This document shows, piece after piece, positions 45,451 through 54,132 of a stretch of DNA of 64,000 bases. A program made the position numbers and the translations under genes. Under the pieces are notes generated by a model. It worked only from the letters and a program-made list of their open reading frames with translations, was not told where the DNA came from and did not search any database. The stretch spans positions 16,450-80,449 of the forward strand of contig JBBQFC010000005.1 in the NCBI GenBank assembly GCA_038321615.1. Reading direction: 5' to 3'. Each line of letters begins with the position of its first letter. Position 1 is the stretch's first letter. The DNA is from JBBQFC01 sp038321615. GTDB taxonomy: Bacteria > Bacteroidota > Bacteroidia > Flavobacteriales_D > Cryomorphaceae.

Positions 45451-47517
45451 TTAAATCTCCCCGTTTAGAGCTTCCGAAACGTTTAGCACATGGTCTCCTA
45501 CCTTTTCGATGGCCGTAAAAAGATCGCTGTAGATAGATCCGCTTCGGAAATTATATTGACCTTCTTCAATTTGCTCGATGTAATCCTTCTTGAGTTCATT
45601 GCGCATTTTATCGAGTTCCTTATCGAGCGCTTTGGCTCGATCTGCATCAGCCTGCGCGATTTCTTCCTTGGCTAGGTTGCTCACCATGCATTTGAGTGCT
45701 AGGTCGAGTTGCTCGAACATTATTTTTAAGTTGCTGCGCTGCTCGGGTGTGAACCAAATCCGCGAAGCACTCTTTCGCTCCAGGCTGTTCGACATTTGAT
45801 AGAAAATATCGCCCACCCGTTCTAAGTCATTTGCAATGCTCAAATAGCACCTTATCTTTTCGGAAGCTCCTTTAGACAGCTCCTTTCGCGAAAGTTGAGA
45901 GCAATATTCGGCAATCTCAATTTCCAGGCGATCGGTAATTTTCTCATACTTTTTAATCCGTTGATGCAGAGCCTGCTGCTCGCTGGAATCAGTTTCCGAC
46001 AGAAGCGATTTAACGAAGCCCGACATGCGTGATGCGATATCGCCAAATTTTCCGAGCTCTCTTTTCACTTCTATCAACGAAATTTCCGAAATCTTGATAG
46101 GCGTATCGAGAAATTCCAATCGGAAGGTTTCGTCGTCCTTGCCTTTGCTTCGCACTGTCCAGGTGGCCAATTTTACTAAACCCGGTACAAACCAAATGAG
46201 AAGTAGAAGGTTGGCCAGGTTGAAAACAGAGTGGAAGGCAGCGAGCCCGGTGGTAGCAGCTTGATGACCCGCATCGGTATTCCCGAAAGGATCGGCCGGT
46301 AGGAAACCTGCAATGGCTCTCAACACAAACGGAAGGGCGAAAACCATCCAAGTAACGCCGATAACATTGAATAGGGTATGGATTCGAGCACTCCGCTTTC
46401 CGTGTACGTTGCCTACAAGGGCTGCTATTTCTGCGGTGGTGGTGGTGCCAATGTTTTCTCCGAGCACCATAGCCGCAGCTACTTCAAAAGGTATTACGCC
46501 GCTCGCGCATAGCGCCATCGTAAGCGTTATTGCCGATGAAGAGCTCTGCACCACCACGGTGACCAACGCTCCCAAAAGGATAAACATAAGCGTGCCAAGG
46601 AGGGGTATGGTCGAAAATCGAAGGAAAAACATAACTACTTCAGAGTCTTCGGTAAAAGTTGGAACGGTTTCCTTCAGAAATCCCAAACCCATAAAGAGCA
46701 ATGCGAACCCAATGAGCGCCGTGCCCCACGATCGTATTTCGGCGCGGCGAATTAGAAATAGGGGCAAAGCCAATGCAATGATTAAAAGGGCGTACACGCT
46801 AATATTAATCCGGAATCCAAGTACGGATATCAGCCAACCGGTAATGGTGGTTCCGATATTGGCTCCCATCATGATACCTGCGCTTTGAGTAAGCGATATC
46901 AACCCGGCATTCACAAAGCTCACCGTCATTACGGTCGTGGCACTCGAAGATTGTAGAATTCCTGTGAGGACAAAACCCGAAGTGGCTCCAGCAAAACGAT
47001 TTTTAGTCATGGAATTCAGCACATTGCGCAAGCGTTTACCAGCAGATGCTTGTACGCCGTCGCTCATAGTCTTCATTCCGAATACAAAGAGTGCTAAGGC
47101 TCCTGCCATAAGAAGGAAGCGCAGAATACCCCATTCAATTTTTGTTTCGAAGCGATTACGGCTAGTCCACACCATCGTGTCGCTTCCTTCGGGCAAGTAT
47201 CCCACTTGATACACGTAGGAAGTAAGGCCATTCAACTCGGTTAAATCAGTAAAACCAAGGTCGTAAGCTACCGGCTTCGTGTAAAGCCAAACGTCGCCTT
47301 CGCTAGCTATCACCGCAGCACGGTTGTAACGCACCGTTAATTCTTTCGGCGCGTCGGGCTGATCGCAGAAGGCTTGCCAAGTGATTCGCACCCCTTCATC
47401 GCTGCTTATGGTGCCATGAAGGTTTATCGGTGTTTGTGCCGATAATACGAGTGTGAGCTGAATAAATATAAGGGTCAGAAACCTACATTTCGGAAGGCTT
47501 CGGAGCATAAAATGCAT
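45451..47517 (-). CDS. Na/Pi cotransporter family protein with PhoU-like C-terminus
   Basis: A protein of 688 residues from the ATG at 47517; the ATG at 47508 is also possible, and a TTG at 47526 lies within the -7 element. A signal peptide (ending LVLSAQ) and an extracytoplasmic beta-rich domain of about 100 residues (VRITWQAFCDQPDAPKELTVRYN) come first. The Na/Pi-II membrane part follows, with its paired QSSSATT and QSSSSAIT motifs. Residues about 480-688 form PhoU-like helices (RIKKYEKITDRLEIEIAEY, ANDLERVGDIFYQMS, AIEKVGDHVLNVSEAL). It should import or export phosphate with Na+. It is divergent from a PhoB-like regulator. Confidence 0.9.
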   Translation of the reverse strand: MHFMLRSLPKCRFLTLIFIQLTLVLSAQTPINLHGTISSDEGVRITWQAFCDQPDAPKELTVRYNRAAVIASEGDVWLYTKPVAYDLGFTDLTELNGLTSYVYQVGYLPEGSDTMVWTSRNRFETKIEWGILRFLLMAGALALFVFGMKTMSDGVQASAGKRLRNVLNSMTKNRFAGATSGFVLTGILQSSSATTVMTVSFVNAGLISLTQSAGIMMGANIGTTITGWLISVLGFRINISVYALLIIALALPLFLIRRAEIRSWGTALIGFALLFMGLGFLKETVPTFTEDSEVVMFFLRFSTIPLLGTLMFILLGALVTVVVQSSSSAITLTMALCASGVIPFEVAAAMVLGENIGTTTTAEIAALVGNVHGKRSARIHTLFNVIGVTWMVFALPFVLRAIAGFLPADPFGNTDAGHQAATTGLAAFHSVFNLANLLLLIWFVPGLVKLATWTVRSKGKDDETFRLEFLDTPIKISEISLIEVKRELGKFGDIASRMSGFVKSLLSETDSSEQQALHQRIKKYEKITDRLEIEIAEYCSQLSRKELSKGASEKIRCYLSIANDLERVGDIFYQMSNSLERKSASRIWFTPEQRSNLKIMFEQLDLALKCMVSNLAKEEIAQADADRAKALDKELDKMRNELKKDYIEQIEEGQYNFRSGSIYSDLFTAIEKVGDHVLNVSEALNGEI

Positions 47518-47523
47518 AGCCGA

Positions 47524-47531
47524 CAAAACTA
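47524..47531 (-). promoter_or_regulatory. -7 promoter element of the Na/Pi cotransporter gene
   Basis: On the minus strand this reads TAGTTTTG, a full TAnnTTTG match, with a TTG 17 bases upstream as a possible -33. Transcription would start near 47517-47520, which argues for an ATG at or after 47517. Confidence 0.5.
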
Positions 47532-47562
47532 CGCTCTTGACGCACAGCCAATCTCCTTTTAA

Positions 47563-47580
47563 TGTTAACTTTATGTTAAT
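47563..47580 (+). promoter_or_regulatory. Pho-box-like direct repeat, upstream of the Na/Pi gene
   Basis: TGTTAAC (47563-47569) and TGTTAAT (47574-47580) have an 11-base period. They lie about 31 bases upstream of the Na/Pi -7 element. Confidence 0.5.
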
Positions 47581-47699
47581 TGACTATCGCCAAATTGCTG
47601 AACATAACACTTTGGATGCCATGCATCTAGATCGGTAATTGTTTAGTCGACTGGATTTACTGGTTTATAGCTTTAAAATCGTTCTAACACAGTTGGCAA

Positions 47700-47728
47700 T
47701 GTTAACACCCGCTTAATTTTAAATTAAC
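47700..47728 (+). promoter_or_regulatory. Triple Pho-box-like repeat before the PhoB-like gene
   Basis: TGTTAAC (47700), GCTTAAT (47711) and AATTAAC (47722) follow at exact 11-base steps, each with a central TTA. A -7-like TACTTTCG (47739-47746, one mismatch) lies 10 bases after the last unit, the arrangement expected of a PhoB-activated promoter. Confidence 0.55.
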
Positions 47729-47767
47729 CGCGCGCATCTACTTTCGGTGGCCTAATCTCGAAAGTCT

Positions 47768-48448
47768 GTGCCGAGTCTATCCGTGCTTGTAGTTGAAGGG
47801 GAAAATTCGCAGTTTCCCGAACTCATGAAATCTATTGAACGCCTGCATTTGCCTATACAGGTGGTGCGCAGCAGTACGGAAGCGCTCAACGTATTGGTTC
47901 GCGAAGCACCCGCACTTGTATTAATGGACTTGCTAATCGATCGGAAAGATGCCATCGATATCTTAAACGATATTGATGCCATGAATAGCAAGGATGGCGG
48001 TACCCGCGTGGTATTCAGCGAAAGAAATGAACACTACGTGGAGATTACCGCACTCAATTCAGGAGCCGACGATTTTATACTCAAGCCGGTTAACCATCGG
48101 GTTTTTGCCAGCAGGCTCAATGCTTGGCTCCGACACTATGCCGTGCGCAACAGGGGCAATGAAGGCTATATCCAGCGCGGGGATATCTTACTCGACGAAG
48201 AAAAATTTGCGGCCTTTGTGAAGAACGTTGAGGTTCCGCTACAGCGAAAGGAGTTTGAAATTGTGAGGCTATTAATATCGCGTCCGAAAAGAGTCTTCAG
48301 CCGCGATGAAATTAAAGAGCAAGTGTGGATGAATGCTCAAAATGTGCGAAACCGAACCATCGACGTTCACATCCGCAACCTCCGCGGTAAGCTGGGCGAA
48401 AAGTATATCAAAACCTATAAGGGCATCGGTTACAGCTACGACGGATAG
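47768..48448 (+). CDS. OmpR/PhoB-family response regulator with altered receiver
   Basis: A protein of 226 residues from GTG. A receiver domain (1-120) precedes a winged-helix DNA-binding domain (RKEFEIVRLLISRPKRVFSRDEI, RTIDVHIRNLRGKLG). It aligns without gaps to the PhoB-like protein at 55640. Phosphoacceptor Asp 54 and Lys 106 are kept, but the metal-binding acidic pair Asp 10-Asp 11 of that protein is Glu 10-Gly 11 here, and Thr 84 is Ser. Phosphorylation may therefore be weak or absent. No histidine kinase is adjacent. It is divergent from a Na/Pi cotransporter and has three Pho-box-like repeats upstream. Its stop abuts the stop of the convergent M14 gene. Confidence 0.88.
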   Translation: MPSLSVLVVEGENSQFPELMKSIERLHLPIQVVRSSTEALNVLVREAPALVLMDLLIDRKDAIDILNDIDAMNSKDGGTRVVFSERNEHYVEITALNSGADDFILKPVNHRVFASRLNAWLRHYAVRNRGNEGYIQRGDILLDEEKFAAFVKNVEVPLQRKEFEIVRLLISRPKRVFSRDEIKEQVWMNAQNVRNRTIDVHIRNLRGKLGEKYIKTYKGIGYSYDG

Positions 48449-50128
48449 CTATCGCTCCAGCCGATACACGGGTAGTCGGTACGCCGAAACTTCGTGGTAA
48501 GGCGAAAGGTTATAAATGAAATCCAACTGCGCTCTCGGATCGTCGGTAAAGGACGGGTCTTCACGTTTTTTGAGTTCAAATGATTTGCGCAGTGCCTTGT
48601 TTTCGTCGAGTAATTCTGCCGCCGTTGCGTCAAAGACATATTCCGAATAATACTCCTTTTGGGCCAGGCAAGAATCGAAGAAATTCCAGCGAAAGAAGCT
48701 GTCCTCCGCATCAGGCGTGAAAACGTGAGCCAAGTAAGCATTGCCCAATTGGTTGGTGGGAATCCATAAATCGCCCGCATAGAATTGAATGGTTTGGGTC
48801 ACTTCACGCGTTTCCACAGAGGTATGCCGGAAATGGCCCTCATAAGGTCGCTTCGTCGAAGTAAAGTTTTCTACCACATGGGCGGTAACTGTTAGTGCAG
48901 TATCACGCTTTAGCCGCTGGTATGCTATGCTGTTAGCATCTAAACGCTCTAATACTTCGACCCATGCTTTTGGTAGGATATAGGCGGCCGGAAGCTTTAC
49001 TTCGCTTTTCGCTTCATGCTGGTTGTAATAGGGTATTTGCTTTCGAAAGGGTTTATCGCGGCGATAGCGAAGCGTAGGTTTACCCGTTACCAGGCTCAAC
49101 ACGGTGGTATCTGCTTCGTAACCCGGAAATTCTAAGGCTTCTGTTTCTGCCGTCAGTCTCCAATTATAAGCGTATTTTTCCATCGACGCGGTCGCTTTGT
49201 CGGCTACTACTTTAATGCTCCTGATTAGTTGTTTTTTGCTTGTTACTATTTCATCGAGTACCTCCAAAAAGTCAAGCGTTGCTTTAACGCGATCGTCGAA
49301 AGGCTTGAGCATGTGGGCTTCCGTAACGAAGCCAAGTGTGTTAAACAATGCTGCATAGCCAGTGGTATAGCGGGGAGCATCGCTGAATGCCGCAATCCCA
49401 TAATCGGGTATTTCTTTCAAGCCATTGACGTACGGAACCATCTCTTGCTTCCGACTAGCCATCTTAGAATAGAGCTCTGGCGTTAATTCATATTTTACAA
49501 ATTGGCGTTGCATGGGGTTCAATCGCTCCGGCATAGGGCCAATCAAGGTCATGGTAGGTTGGTAATCTGCACCATTGCTGGTGTGCGTATCCACAAATAT
49601 ATGCGGCTTCCATGCCTGGAATATGCGAGCCAATGAGCGCGCATTCTGGGAATCGTTCTTTATGCAATCCCGGTTTAGATCGAGGTTTCGCGCGTTTCCG
49701 CGAAAGCCATAGCTCTCCGGGCCGTTTTGATTGGCGCGGGTCGTCGAATTGCGGTTAAGCGCACCACCAATATTATAAATGGGAATGATAACGTAGGTGA
49801 TGCCCTTAGGAGGTAGTGCGGTTTTCGCTTTCGCAAAAGCCCAAGAAGCATTGATGCCGGCCGCTTCGCCTGGATGAATGCCATTGAGGATGAAATACAC
49901 CAGATTTTTACCTTGGACTTCTGGTTTTAGTTCTCCACTTCCGTTAATGACGAATGCATGCAGCGGTAAACCACTATCGGTTAATCCCTCTTCGTTCAAT
50001 TTGCAAACTTCGGGATGAGCCGCTTCCAGAGATCGATACATTTCAATCAATTCGTAGTAAGTCGGCGTGGAATTCGGCTGGGCGAGGATCAGTTGGGGAA
50101 TTAGGCAAAGCGGAAGAAGTAGACGCAC
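48449..50128 (-). CDS. M14 family zinc carboxypeptidase-like protein, exported
   Basis: A protein of 559 residues with a signal peptide (cleavage near ILAQP). The M14 metallopeptidase domain (20-300) shows the first zinc ligands in NGIHPGEAAG (His and Glu), the substrate-binding Arg/Asn region ARNLDLNRD, the second zinc His in FVDTHTSNGADY, and a likely catalytic Glu in LGFVTEAHM. The C-terminal 250 residues are not recognised. It should cleave C-terminal residues from peptides or peptidoglycan stems outside the cytoplasm. A -7 element lies 17 bases upstream of the ATG. Confidence 0.88.
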   Translation of the reverse strand: MRLLLPLCLIPQLILAQPNSTPTYYELIEMYRSLEAAHPEVCKLNEEGLTDSGLPLHAFVINGSGELKPEVQGKNLVYFILNGIHPGEAAGINASWAFAKAKTALPPKGITYVIIPIYNIGGALNRNSTTRANQNGPESYGFRGNARNLDLNRDCIKNDSQNARSLARIFQAWKPHIFVDTHTSNGADYQPTMTLIGPMPERLNPMQRQFVKYELTPELYSKMASRKQEMVPYVNGLKEIPDYGIAAFSDAPRYTTGYAALFNTLGFVTEAHMLKPFDDRVKATLDFLEVLDEIVTSKKQLIRSIKVVADKATASMEKYAYNWRLTAETEALEFPGYEADTTVLSLVTGKPTLRYRRDKPFRKQIPYYNQHEAKSEVKLPAAYILPKAWVEVLERLDANSIAYQRLKRDTALTVTAHVVENFTSTKRPYEGHFRHTSVETREVTQTIQFYAGDLWIPTNQLGNAYLAHVFTPDAEDSFFRWNFFDSCLAQKEYYSEYVFDATAAELLDENKALRKSFELKKREDPSFTDDPRAQLDFIYNLSPYHEVSAYRLPVYRLER

Positions 50129-50144
50129 ACGTTCGATTTGGAGC

Positions 50145-50152
50145 CAAAGTTA
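50145..50152 (-). promoter_or_regulatory. -7 promoter element of the M14 peptidase gene
   Basis: On the minus strand this reads TAACTTTG, a full TAnnTTTG match, 17 bases before the ATG. Confidence 0.5.
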
Positions 50153-50194
50153 GCAAGTGATTTGGTCTTGATAAGTCCATATTTGGTTAACATT

Positions 50195-50212
50195 CTTAAC
50201 GGATTGATAACA
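50195..50212 (-). promoter_or_regulatory. Pho-box-like direct repeat between the M14 and 50256 genes
   Basis: On the minus strand TGTTATC (50206-50212) and CGTTAAG (50195-50201) have an 11-base period; a further TGTTAAC at 50186-50192 is off by two bases. It is 42 bases from the M14 -7 element, so its target gene is uncertain. Confidence 0.35.
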
Positions 50213-50255
50213 TTCGCGTAAAGCACAGCGCATCAGTCCAACTTATTTTTACCGC

Positions 50256-50588
50256 ATGATTCAAAGCACCTTGGCTGCTATCTTAGCATTGGCTCTGTTT
50301 GGTAATCCATCCGATCCCACGCCCGCTACTTTATCGGCGCCTGTGGCCTTCCAAGGAACGGTTTTAGACCAGGGCAATGCCGAATCACTTGCTGGCACTA
50401 CGGTGCGAATTGAAGAGTTAGGCATTGAAGTAATCTGTGATTTTGACGGAAATTTTAGCTTCGCAGGCGTACCCGCGGGAACTTATACTTTTCATTTCAG
50501 CTTGGTGAGTTATACCGAAGTAGACGTCGACGGCGTTAAGATTGACCAAGAGACCGTTTCCAAGAAATTTTTTATCGGTTCATTGTAA
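50256..50588 (+). CDS. Small exported protein with carboxypeptidase-regulatory-like domain
   Basis: A protein of 110 residues. A signal peptide (residues 1-15) is followed by one carboxypeptidase-D regulatory-like beta-sandwich (FQGTVLDQGNAESLAGTTVRIEELG, CDFDGNFSFAGVPAGTYTFHFSLVSYTE). The domain is the same type as the N-terminal extension of the TonB receptor at 51226 but stands alone here, without barrel or plug. In this region of the genome it may be an accessory to envelope transport; that is inference. Function unknown. Confidence 0.75.
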   Translation: MIQSTLAAILALALFGNPSDPTPATLSAPVAFQGTVLDQGNAESLAGTTVRIEELGIEVICDFDGNFSFAGVPAGTYTFHFSLVSYTEVDVDGVKIDQETVSKKFFIGSL

Positions 50589-50635
50589 AAGAGTTAACTC
50601 GCGAAGTGAAACTTTTTTTGTGCTTCTCCGTCCAA

Positions 50636-50668
50636 TGTTACCAAATTGTTACCAAATGTTTACCTTTG
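50636..50668 (+). promoter_or_regulatory. Pho-box-like repeat joined to a -7 element
   Basis: TGTTACC at 50636 and again at 50647 is followed by GTTTACC at 50658, all at 11-base steps. The third unit overlaps TACCTTTG (50661-50668), a full TAnnTTTG match. The repeats take the place of a -33 element, as in activator-dependent promoters. Confidence 0.6.
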
Positions 50669-50705
50669 TATCAACAAAATGGGATTCACCTATAACTTAG
50701 AACAT

Positions 50706-51152
50706 ATGAAAAAGAAATGGATTTTAGTTTTCGCTTCCTTGTTGATGGGTATAGTGGTGCATTCCCAAAGTACCTCCGGTACAACAAATGTTGCGAATAG
50801 CCAGGTAGAAGTTGCAGACAATGTATATTACAATGGCAATTCGGCTACAACAGTGGACGATGAAGGGAGAGTATCAGGGAGCATCATTTCTTACCACGGC
50901 AATGGCAAGTTGGAAGAAACAGGTCTTCTGTTGAAAGGACAGAAACACGGTGCATGGTACAAGTATTCAGCAACGGGTGCTTTACTCAATGAAGCGCATT
51001 ACAAGAATGGTCAGAAAGATGACCTTTGGAAAATCTACGATACCAACGGTGTATTGCGGATGAAGATGAGTTACGATGAAGGTAAGCGTGTGGGCACTTG
51101 GCTCATGTACGACGAAGCCGGAAAAGTAACCAGTGAAAAAACTTACAACTAA
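50706..51152 (+). CDS. Exported YwqK-like (MORN variant repeat) protein
   Basis: A protein of 148 residues from the ATG at 50706 (MKKKWILVF); an ATG 20 codons upstream would lie inside the promoter. A signal peptide (cleavage near VVHSQ) is followed by three or four MORN-variant repeats of about 22 residues (GSIISYHGNGKLEETGLLLKGQKHG, KYSATGALLNEAHYKNGQKDD, DTNGVLRMKMSYDEGKRVGTW). Such proteins are often labelled YwqK antitoxin, but no toxin gene is present here. The gene has the clearest Pho-box-like promoter in the window. Function unknown. Confidence 0.78.
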   Translation: MKKKWILVFASLLMGIVVHSQSTSGTTNVANSQVEVADNVYYNGNSATTVDDEGRVSGSIISYHGNGKLEETGLLLKGQKHGAWYKYSATGALLNEAHYKNGQKDDLWKIYDTNGVLRMKMSYDEGKRVGTWLMYDEAGKVTSEKTYN

Positions 51153-51176
51153 GCCTACTGGCAGAAGCCATAAAGG

Positions 51177-51206
51177 TGAAAGCCCACTCGATAGAGTGGG
51201 CTTTCA
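51177..51206 (+). terminator. Hairpin between the YwqK-like and TonB receptor genes
   Basis: A perfect 13-bp stem (TGAAAGCCCACTC with its complement, loop GATA). It is followed by a TATTTTC stretch on the plus strand and can serve both convergent genes. Confidence 0.75.
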
Positions 51207-51225
51207 TATTTTCTAAGGACCTTAA

Positions 51226-54066
51226 CTAAAACGTATATGCGTACTTGGCGCTAATTGTTGTTCCGGGCTTGAATGATTGAAAAACTTCATCATCCGTCCC
51301 AAATGAACGATATATTAATGTCCGATCTTCATCGAGTATATTTTGGACGCTCAATGAAACCCGGGAGCGATAACCTTCTCCGAAGCTCACAAATGTGTTG
51401 AAGTCTATACTGTGAAAGGGCACCGTGTAAACGTCAGGATTTCGACCCGAGGCAATAAACGTGAGTTGCTCGCCTTGAACATTGTAAGCCACTGCCACAC
51501 TCAGCTGCTTCTCCAAAATTTCGTAGGCTAAGTTTGCATTGATTGAGTAAGGAGATTGACCGGCCATATCGCGAAATTGATTCAGCGTTTCTCCCGCGCG
51601 CAGATTGTTGGTGCGCAGATCGAATTCAGTTTGTCCAGCGTTTCCGGTATTAACGGACTTTAGATCGACTTGCGATTGAACAATCGTAACGTTTCCACCA
51701 AGGAATAAACGGTTCAAGAGCGGACTACGTCCGTCGACAACGAACCCTAATTGCTTTCGAATTTCAAATTCAACTCCAAGAACGGTTGCATCGCCCGAGT
51801 TACGCGGTTTGAAATTATCAGGAGCCGCTTCGAACGCAACTAATTCAATATGACCGTCAAATTGTTTGTAGAAAGCCGCTACAGAAATTAATTCACGTGG
51901 AGTTACGTACCATTCAAAACGGAAATCGTAGTTATTGATTTCCGTTTGATTCAGATCAAGATTACCGACAAAGGTTCGTTTGGTTATGGGGTCAAATATT
52001 TGAGCGATTGATTTTTCTTTGAAGCTTGGCCTTGCAATAGTTTGGCTAAAAGACCCACGGAGGTTAATCTTTTCTGTGAGGGCGTATACTAAATTAGCAG
52101 ATGGGAGAAAGTTAACTTCATCGAGCGTTTGTTGGTCGTCGAAGATAATAGCGCCAATGTTATCTTGTCCGGTATAAAACATACTCGCTGCTTCCATGCG
52201 CAAACCGTAGATAGCCTTCAACCTATCGAAGTATAGTTTGTGTTCGGCCATTGCGTAGGCTGCAAATACATTTTGTCTTGCGTCAAATGAGTTTGCGGGC
52301 TCGAAATTTCCAATCGTGAAGGTCCCTGATCTTTCGTCAGCAGTCCACACATTCTCAGGCTGTAAAAACCAATCGGGATTACCGTCCACATTTTGTCGGT
52401 TTCTTCTATCATGACTATAGGCGAAAGTTTCAAATTGGCGCCACTTCATCAGAGCATTTCCACCAAAGCGAATTTTTGTAAGTGGCTTGAGATTATAAGT
52501 GAAATCGGCAGCGAAATTTTCATTCACTTCGTTCAAGTCTCTCCAAAATCGATTGATTCCAGCTCCATCTCCAGTGATAAGTGTTGGAGCCCCAGTGGTT
52601 ATAGAAATGGATGTAGTCCGGAAATCTGGGTCATAAACACGCGAGAGACTCAAAGCATTTGCTAAGTCGATTTGCAATTTATTCACCCGGGTTTTGTAAT
52701 CTACAATGAGTGTAGTGAGTTCTCTTTGCGTATAAGTTAGGATGTCCTCCACAAGGGTAGCCCCCGTTTGCTCCACATCACGAGAAATTCTTTTGGATGC
52801 GTTAGTTTCTCCCACCTGGCTTCTCAGTATCATAGCGCCCAGAGCGCTTTTTTGAGTTTTGTAGGCACCCGATGCGAGCGCGCTCCATTGCACAGCATTC
52901 GTGGCCAAAACGCCGGCTCTGAACTCTTGTGGGAGGAGGTTATTATTATCTCGGTTATTATCCTTAAGAAATACATTACTCTGGAAAGAGTCATAATAAT
53001 TATTATTGTTGTTGTAGTTAACAACGAAATTGTATCCAAAAGTCTTGCCGTTCTCCTTGTTAATTTGATTTCCGTGTCTTGCCGATAACGATGTATTTAA
53101 AAACGCGGTTCTTTTTGTTACGGCTAAATTAGGGCTAAATGCCCGGGTGATTTGTTCTACACTTTGGCTCAGGGTAGTTTCATCCGGTATTCTTACCGCT
53201 GCATTGATAGGCAGTTCTCGAGTGCCGTCGTCAAATCCTAACCAGTCCAGTTTTCCACGATCATAAAGAACGAACTCATCATTGAATGTTTGACCTGGCA
53301 CAAAACCCAGTCCAAGGGAGATCTGCGTTTCCTTCTCTTCCGGAAAATCCTTTGTAATGATATCGACCAAACCTCCGGTAAAATCGCCATAGAGATTTGG
53401 AGTAAAGGTTTTGTACACCGCCACATTTTCGAGCACCGCCGTGGGAAAAATATCGATTTGAACAGCATTTACGTCTGGATCAAGCCCGGGGATAGACATA
53501 CCGTTCAAGGTCGTTTTGGAATACCGATCGCCTAGGCCCCGAACGTAAACGTACTTTCCAGCCTGCACTGTAACACCTGTAACCCTGCGAATTGCGCCAC
53601 TCAAATCTGAATCGCCAACCTTACGAATACTTTGAGATGAAAGACCATCTACTACGTTTGAAGCATTCTTCATTTCGAGCAGAACTCCGGTCTCCGAATT
53701 TCTGCGGACTGTTTCCGTAATCTCTACAACCTGCAATTCATCGATTGCAGATTTCAGAACGGCGTCTATCTTGGTCACTTCACCATCTTTAATTACGACA
53801 TCCGGAAAGGTCATCGTTTGAAATGAGATGAAAGAGATCCGTACAGAGTAGGTTCCAGGAGGGAGCGGGAGAGAATAGTTTCCATCAAAATCGGTAACAA
53901 CCCCTACGCCTGGATCATTGGTCAAAACGACAGTTGCACCAATCATTGGGCCGCCTACCTCTCCATCGCTCACATTACCGCGAAGGAAACCTTGATTTTG
54001 AGCTATTGCGAACGAACCGGAAAGAATAAGTGTTGCTGCAGTCGAGAAGAAACGTTTTAAAGACAT
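51226..54066 (-). CDS. TonB-dependent receptor with carboxypeptidase-regulatory-like N-terminus
   Basis: A protein of 946 residues. A signal peptide (cleavage near GSFAIAQ) is followed by a carboxypeptidase-regulatory-like domain (25-110), a plug domain (130-250; VYVRGLGDRYSKTTLNG and YGDFTGGLVDIITK) and a 22-strand-type barrel that ends in a terminal Phe (SAKYAYTF). It should import a ligand bound at the surface. It lies 66 bases after a surface lipoprotein gene in the same direction, with a hairpin between them, so the lipoprotein may be its SusD-like partner. PhoB-PhoR genes lie just beyond, so the ligand may be phosphate-containing; that is inference. Confidence 0.9.
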   Translation of the reverse strand: MSLKRFFSTAATLILSGSFAIAQNQGFLRGNVSDGEVGGPMIGATVVLTNDPGVGVVTDFDGNYSLPLPPGTYSVRISFISFQTMTFPDVVIKDGEVTKIDAVLKSAIDELQVVEITETVRRNSETGVLLEMKNASNVVDGLSSQSIRKVGDSDLSGAIRRVTGVTVQAGKYVYVRGLGDRYSKTTLNGMSIPGLDPDVNAVQIDIFPTAVLENVAVYKTFTPNLYGDFTGGLVDIITKDFPEEKETQISLGLGFVPGQTFNDEFVLYDRGKLDWLGFDDGTRELPINAAVRIPDETTLSQSVEQITRAFSPNLAVTKRTAFLNTSLSARHGNQINKENGKTFGYNFVVNYNNNNNYYDSFQSNVFLKDNNRDNNNLLPQEFRAGVLATNAVQWSALASGAYKTQKSALGAMILRSQVGETNASKRISRDVEQTGATLVEDILTYTQRELTTLIVDYKTRVNKLQIDLANALSLSRVYDPDFRTTSISITTGAPTLITGDGAGINRFWRDLNEVNENFAADFTYNLKPLTKIRFGGNALMKWRQFETFAYSHDRRNRQNVDGNPDWFLQPENVWTADERSGTFTIGNFEPANSFDARQNVFAAYAMAEHKLYFDRLKAIYGLRMEAASMFYTGQDNIGAIIFDDQQTLDEVNFLPSANLVYALTEKINLRGSFSQTIARPSFKEKSIAQIFDPITKRTFVGNLDLNQTEINNYDFRFEWYVTPRELISVAAFYKQFDGHIELVAFEAAPDNFKPRNSGDATVLGVEFEIRKQLGFVVDGRSPLLNRLFLGGNVTIVQSQVDLKSVNTGNAGQTEFDLRTNNLRAGETLNQFRDMAGQSPYSINANLAYEILEKQLSVAVAYNVQGEQLTFIASGRNPDVYTVPFHSIDFNTFVSFGEGYRSRVSLSVQNILDEDRTLIYRSFGTDDEVFQSFKPGTTISAKYAYTF

Positions 54067-54080
54067 TTTGGAAAATATTA

Positions 54081-54107
54081 AAACCCCGAGCTCTAAACTC
54101 GGGGTTT
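54081..54107 (-). terminator. Intercistronic hairpin between lipoprotein and TonB receptor genes
   Basis: Stem AAACCCCGAG/CTCGGGGTTT with a seven-base loop; on the minus strand it is followed by TAATATTTTC. It lies only 15 bases before the receptor ATG, so the receptor is reached only by read-through or by a promoter between the two genes. Confidence 0.7.
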
Positions 54108-54132
54108 ATTAAATATCAAGAATTGAGAAATA

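Noticed and set aside
50706..51152. Toxin-antitoxin system, suggested by the YwqK label
   Set aside because: The protein has a signal peptide and MORN-type repeats, and no toxin-like gene is adjacent.
52768..53088. Plus-strand frames antisense to the TonB receptor
   Set aside because: They lie inside the receptor gene and show only low-complexity Ile/Val runs that mirror an Asn-rich stretch on the coding strand.
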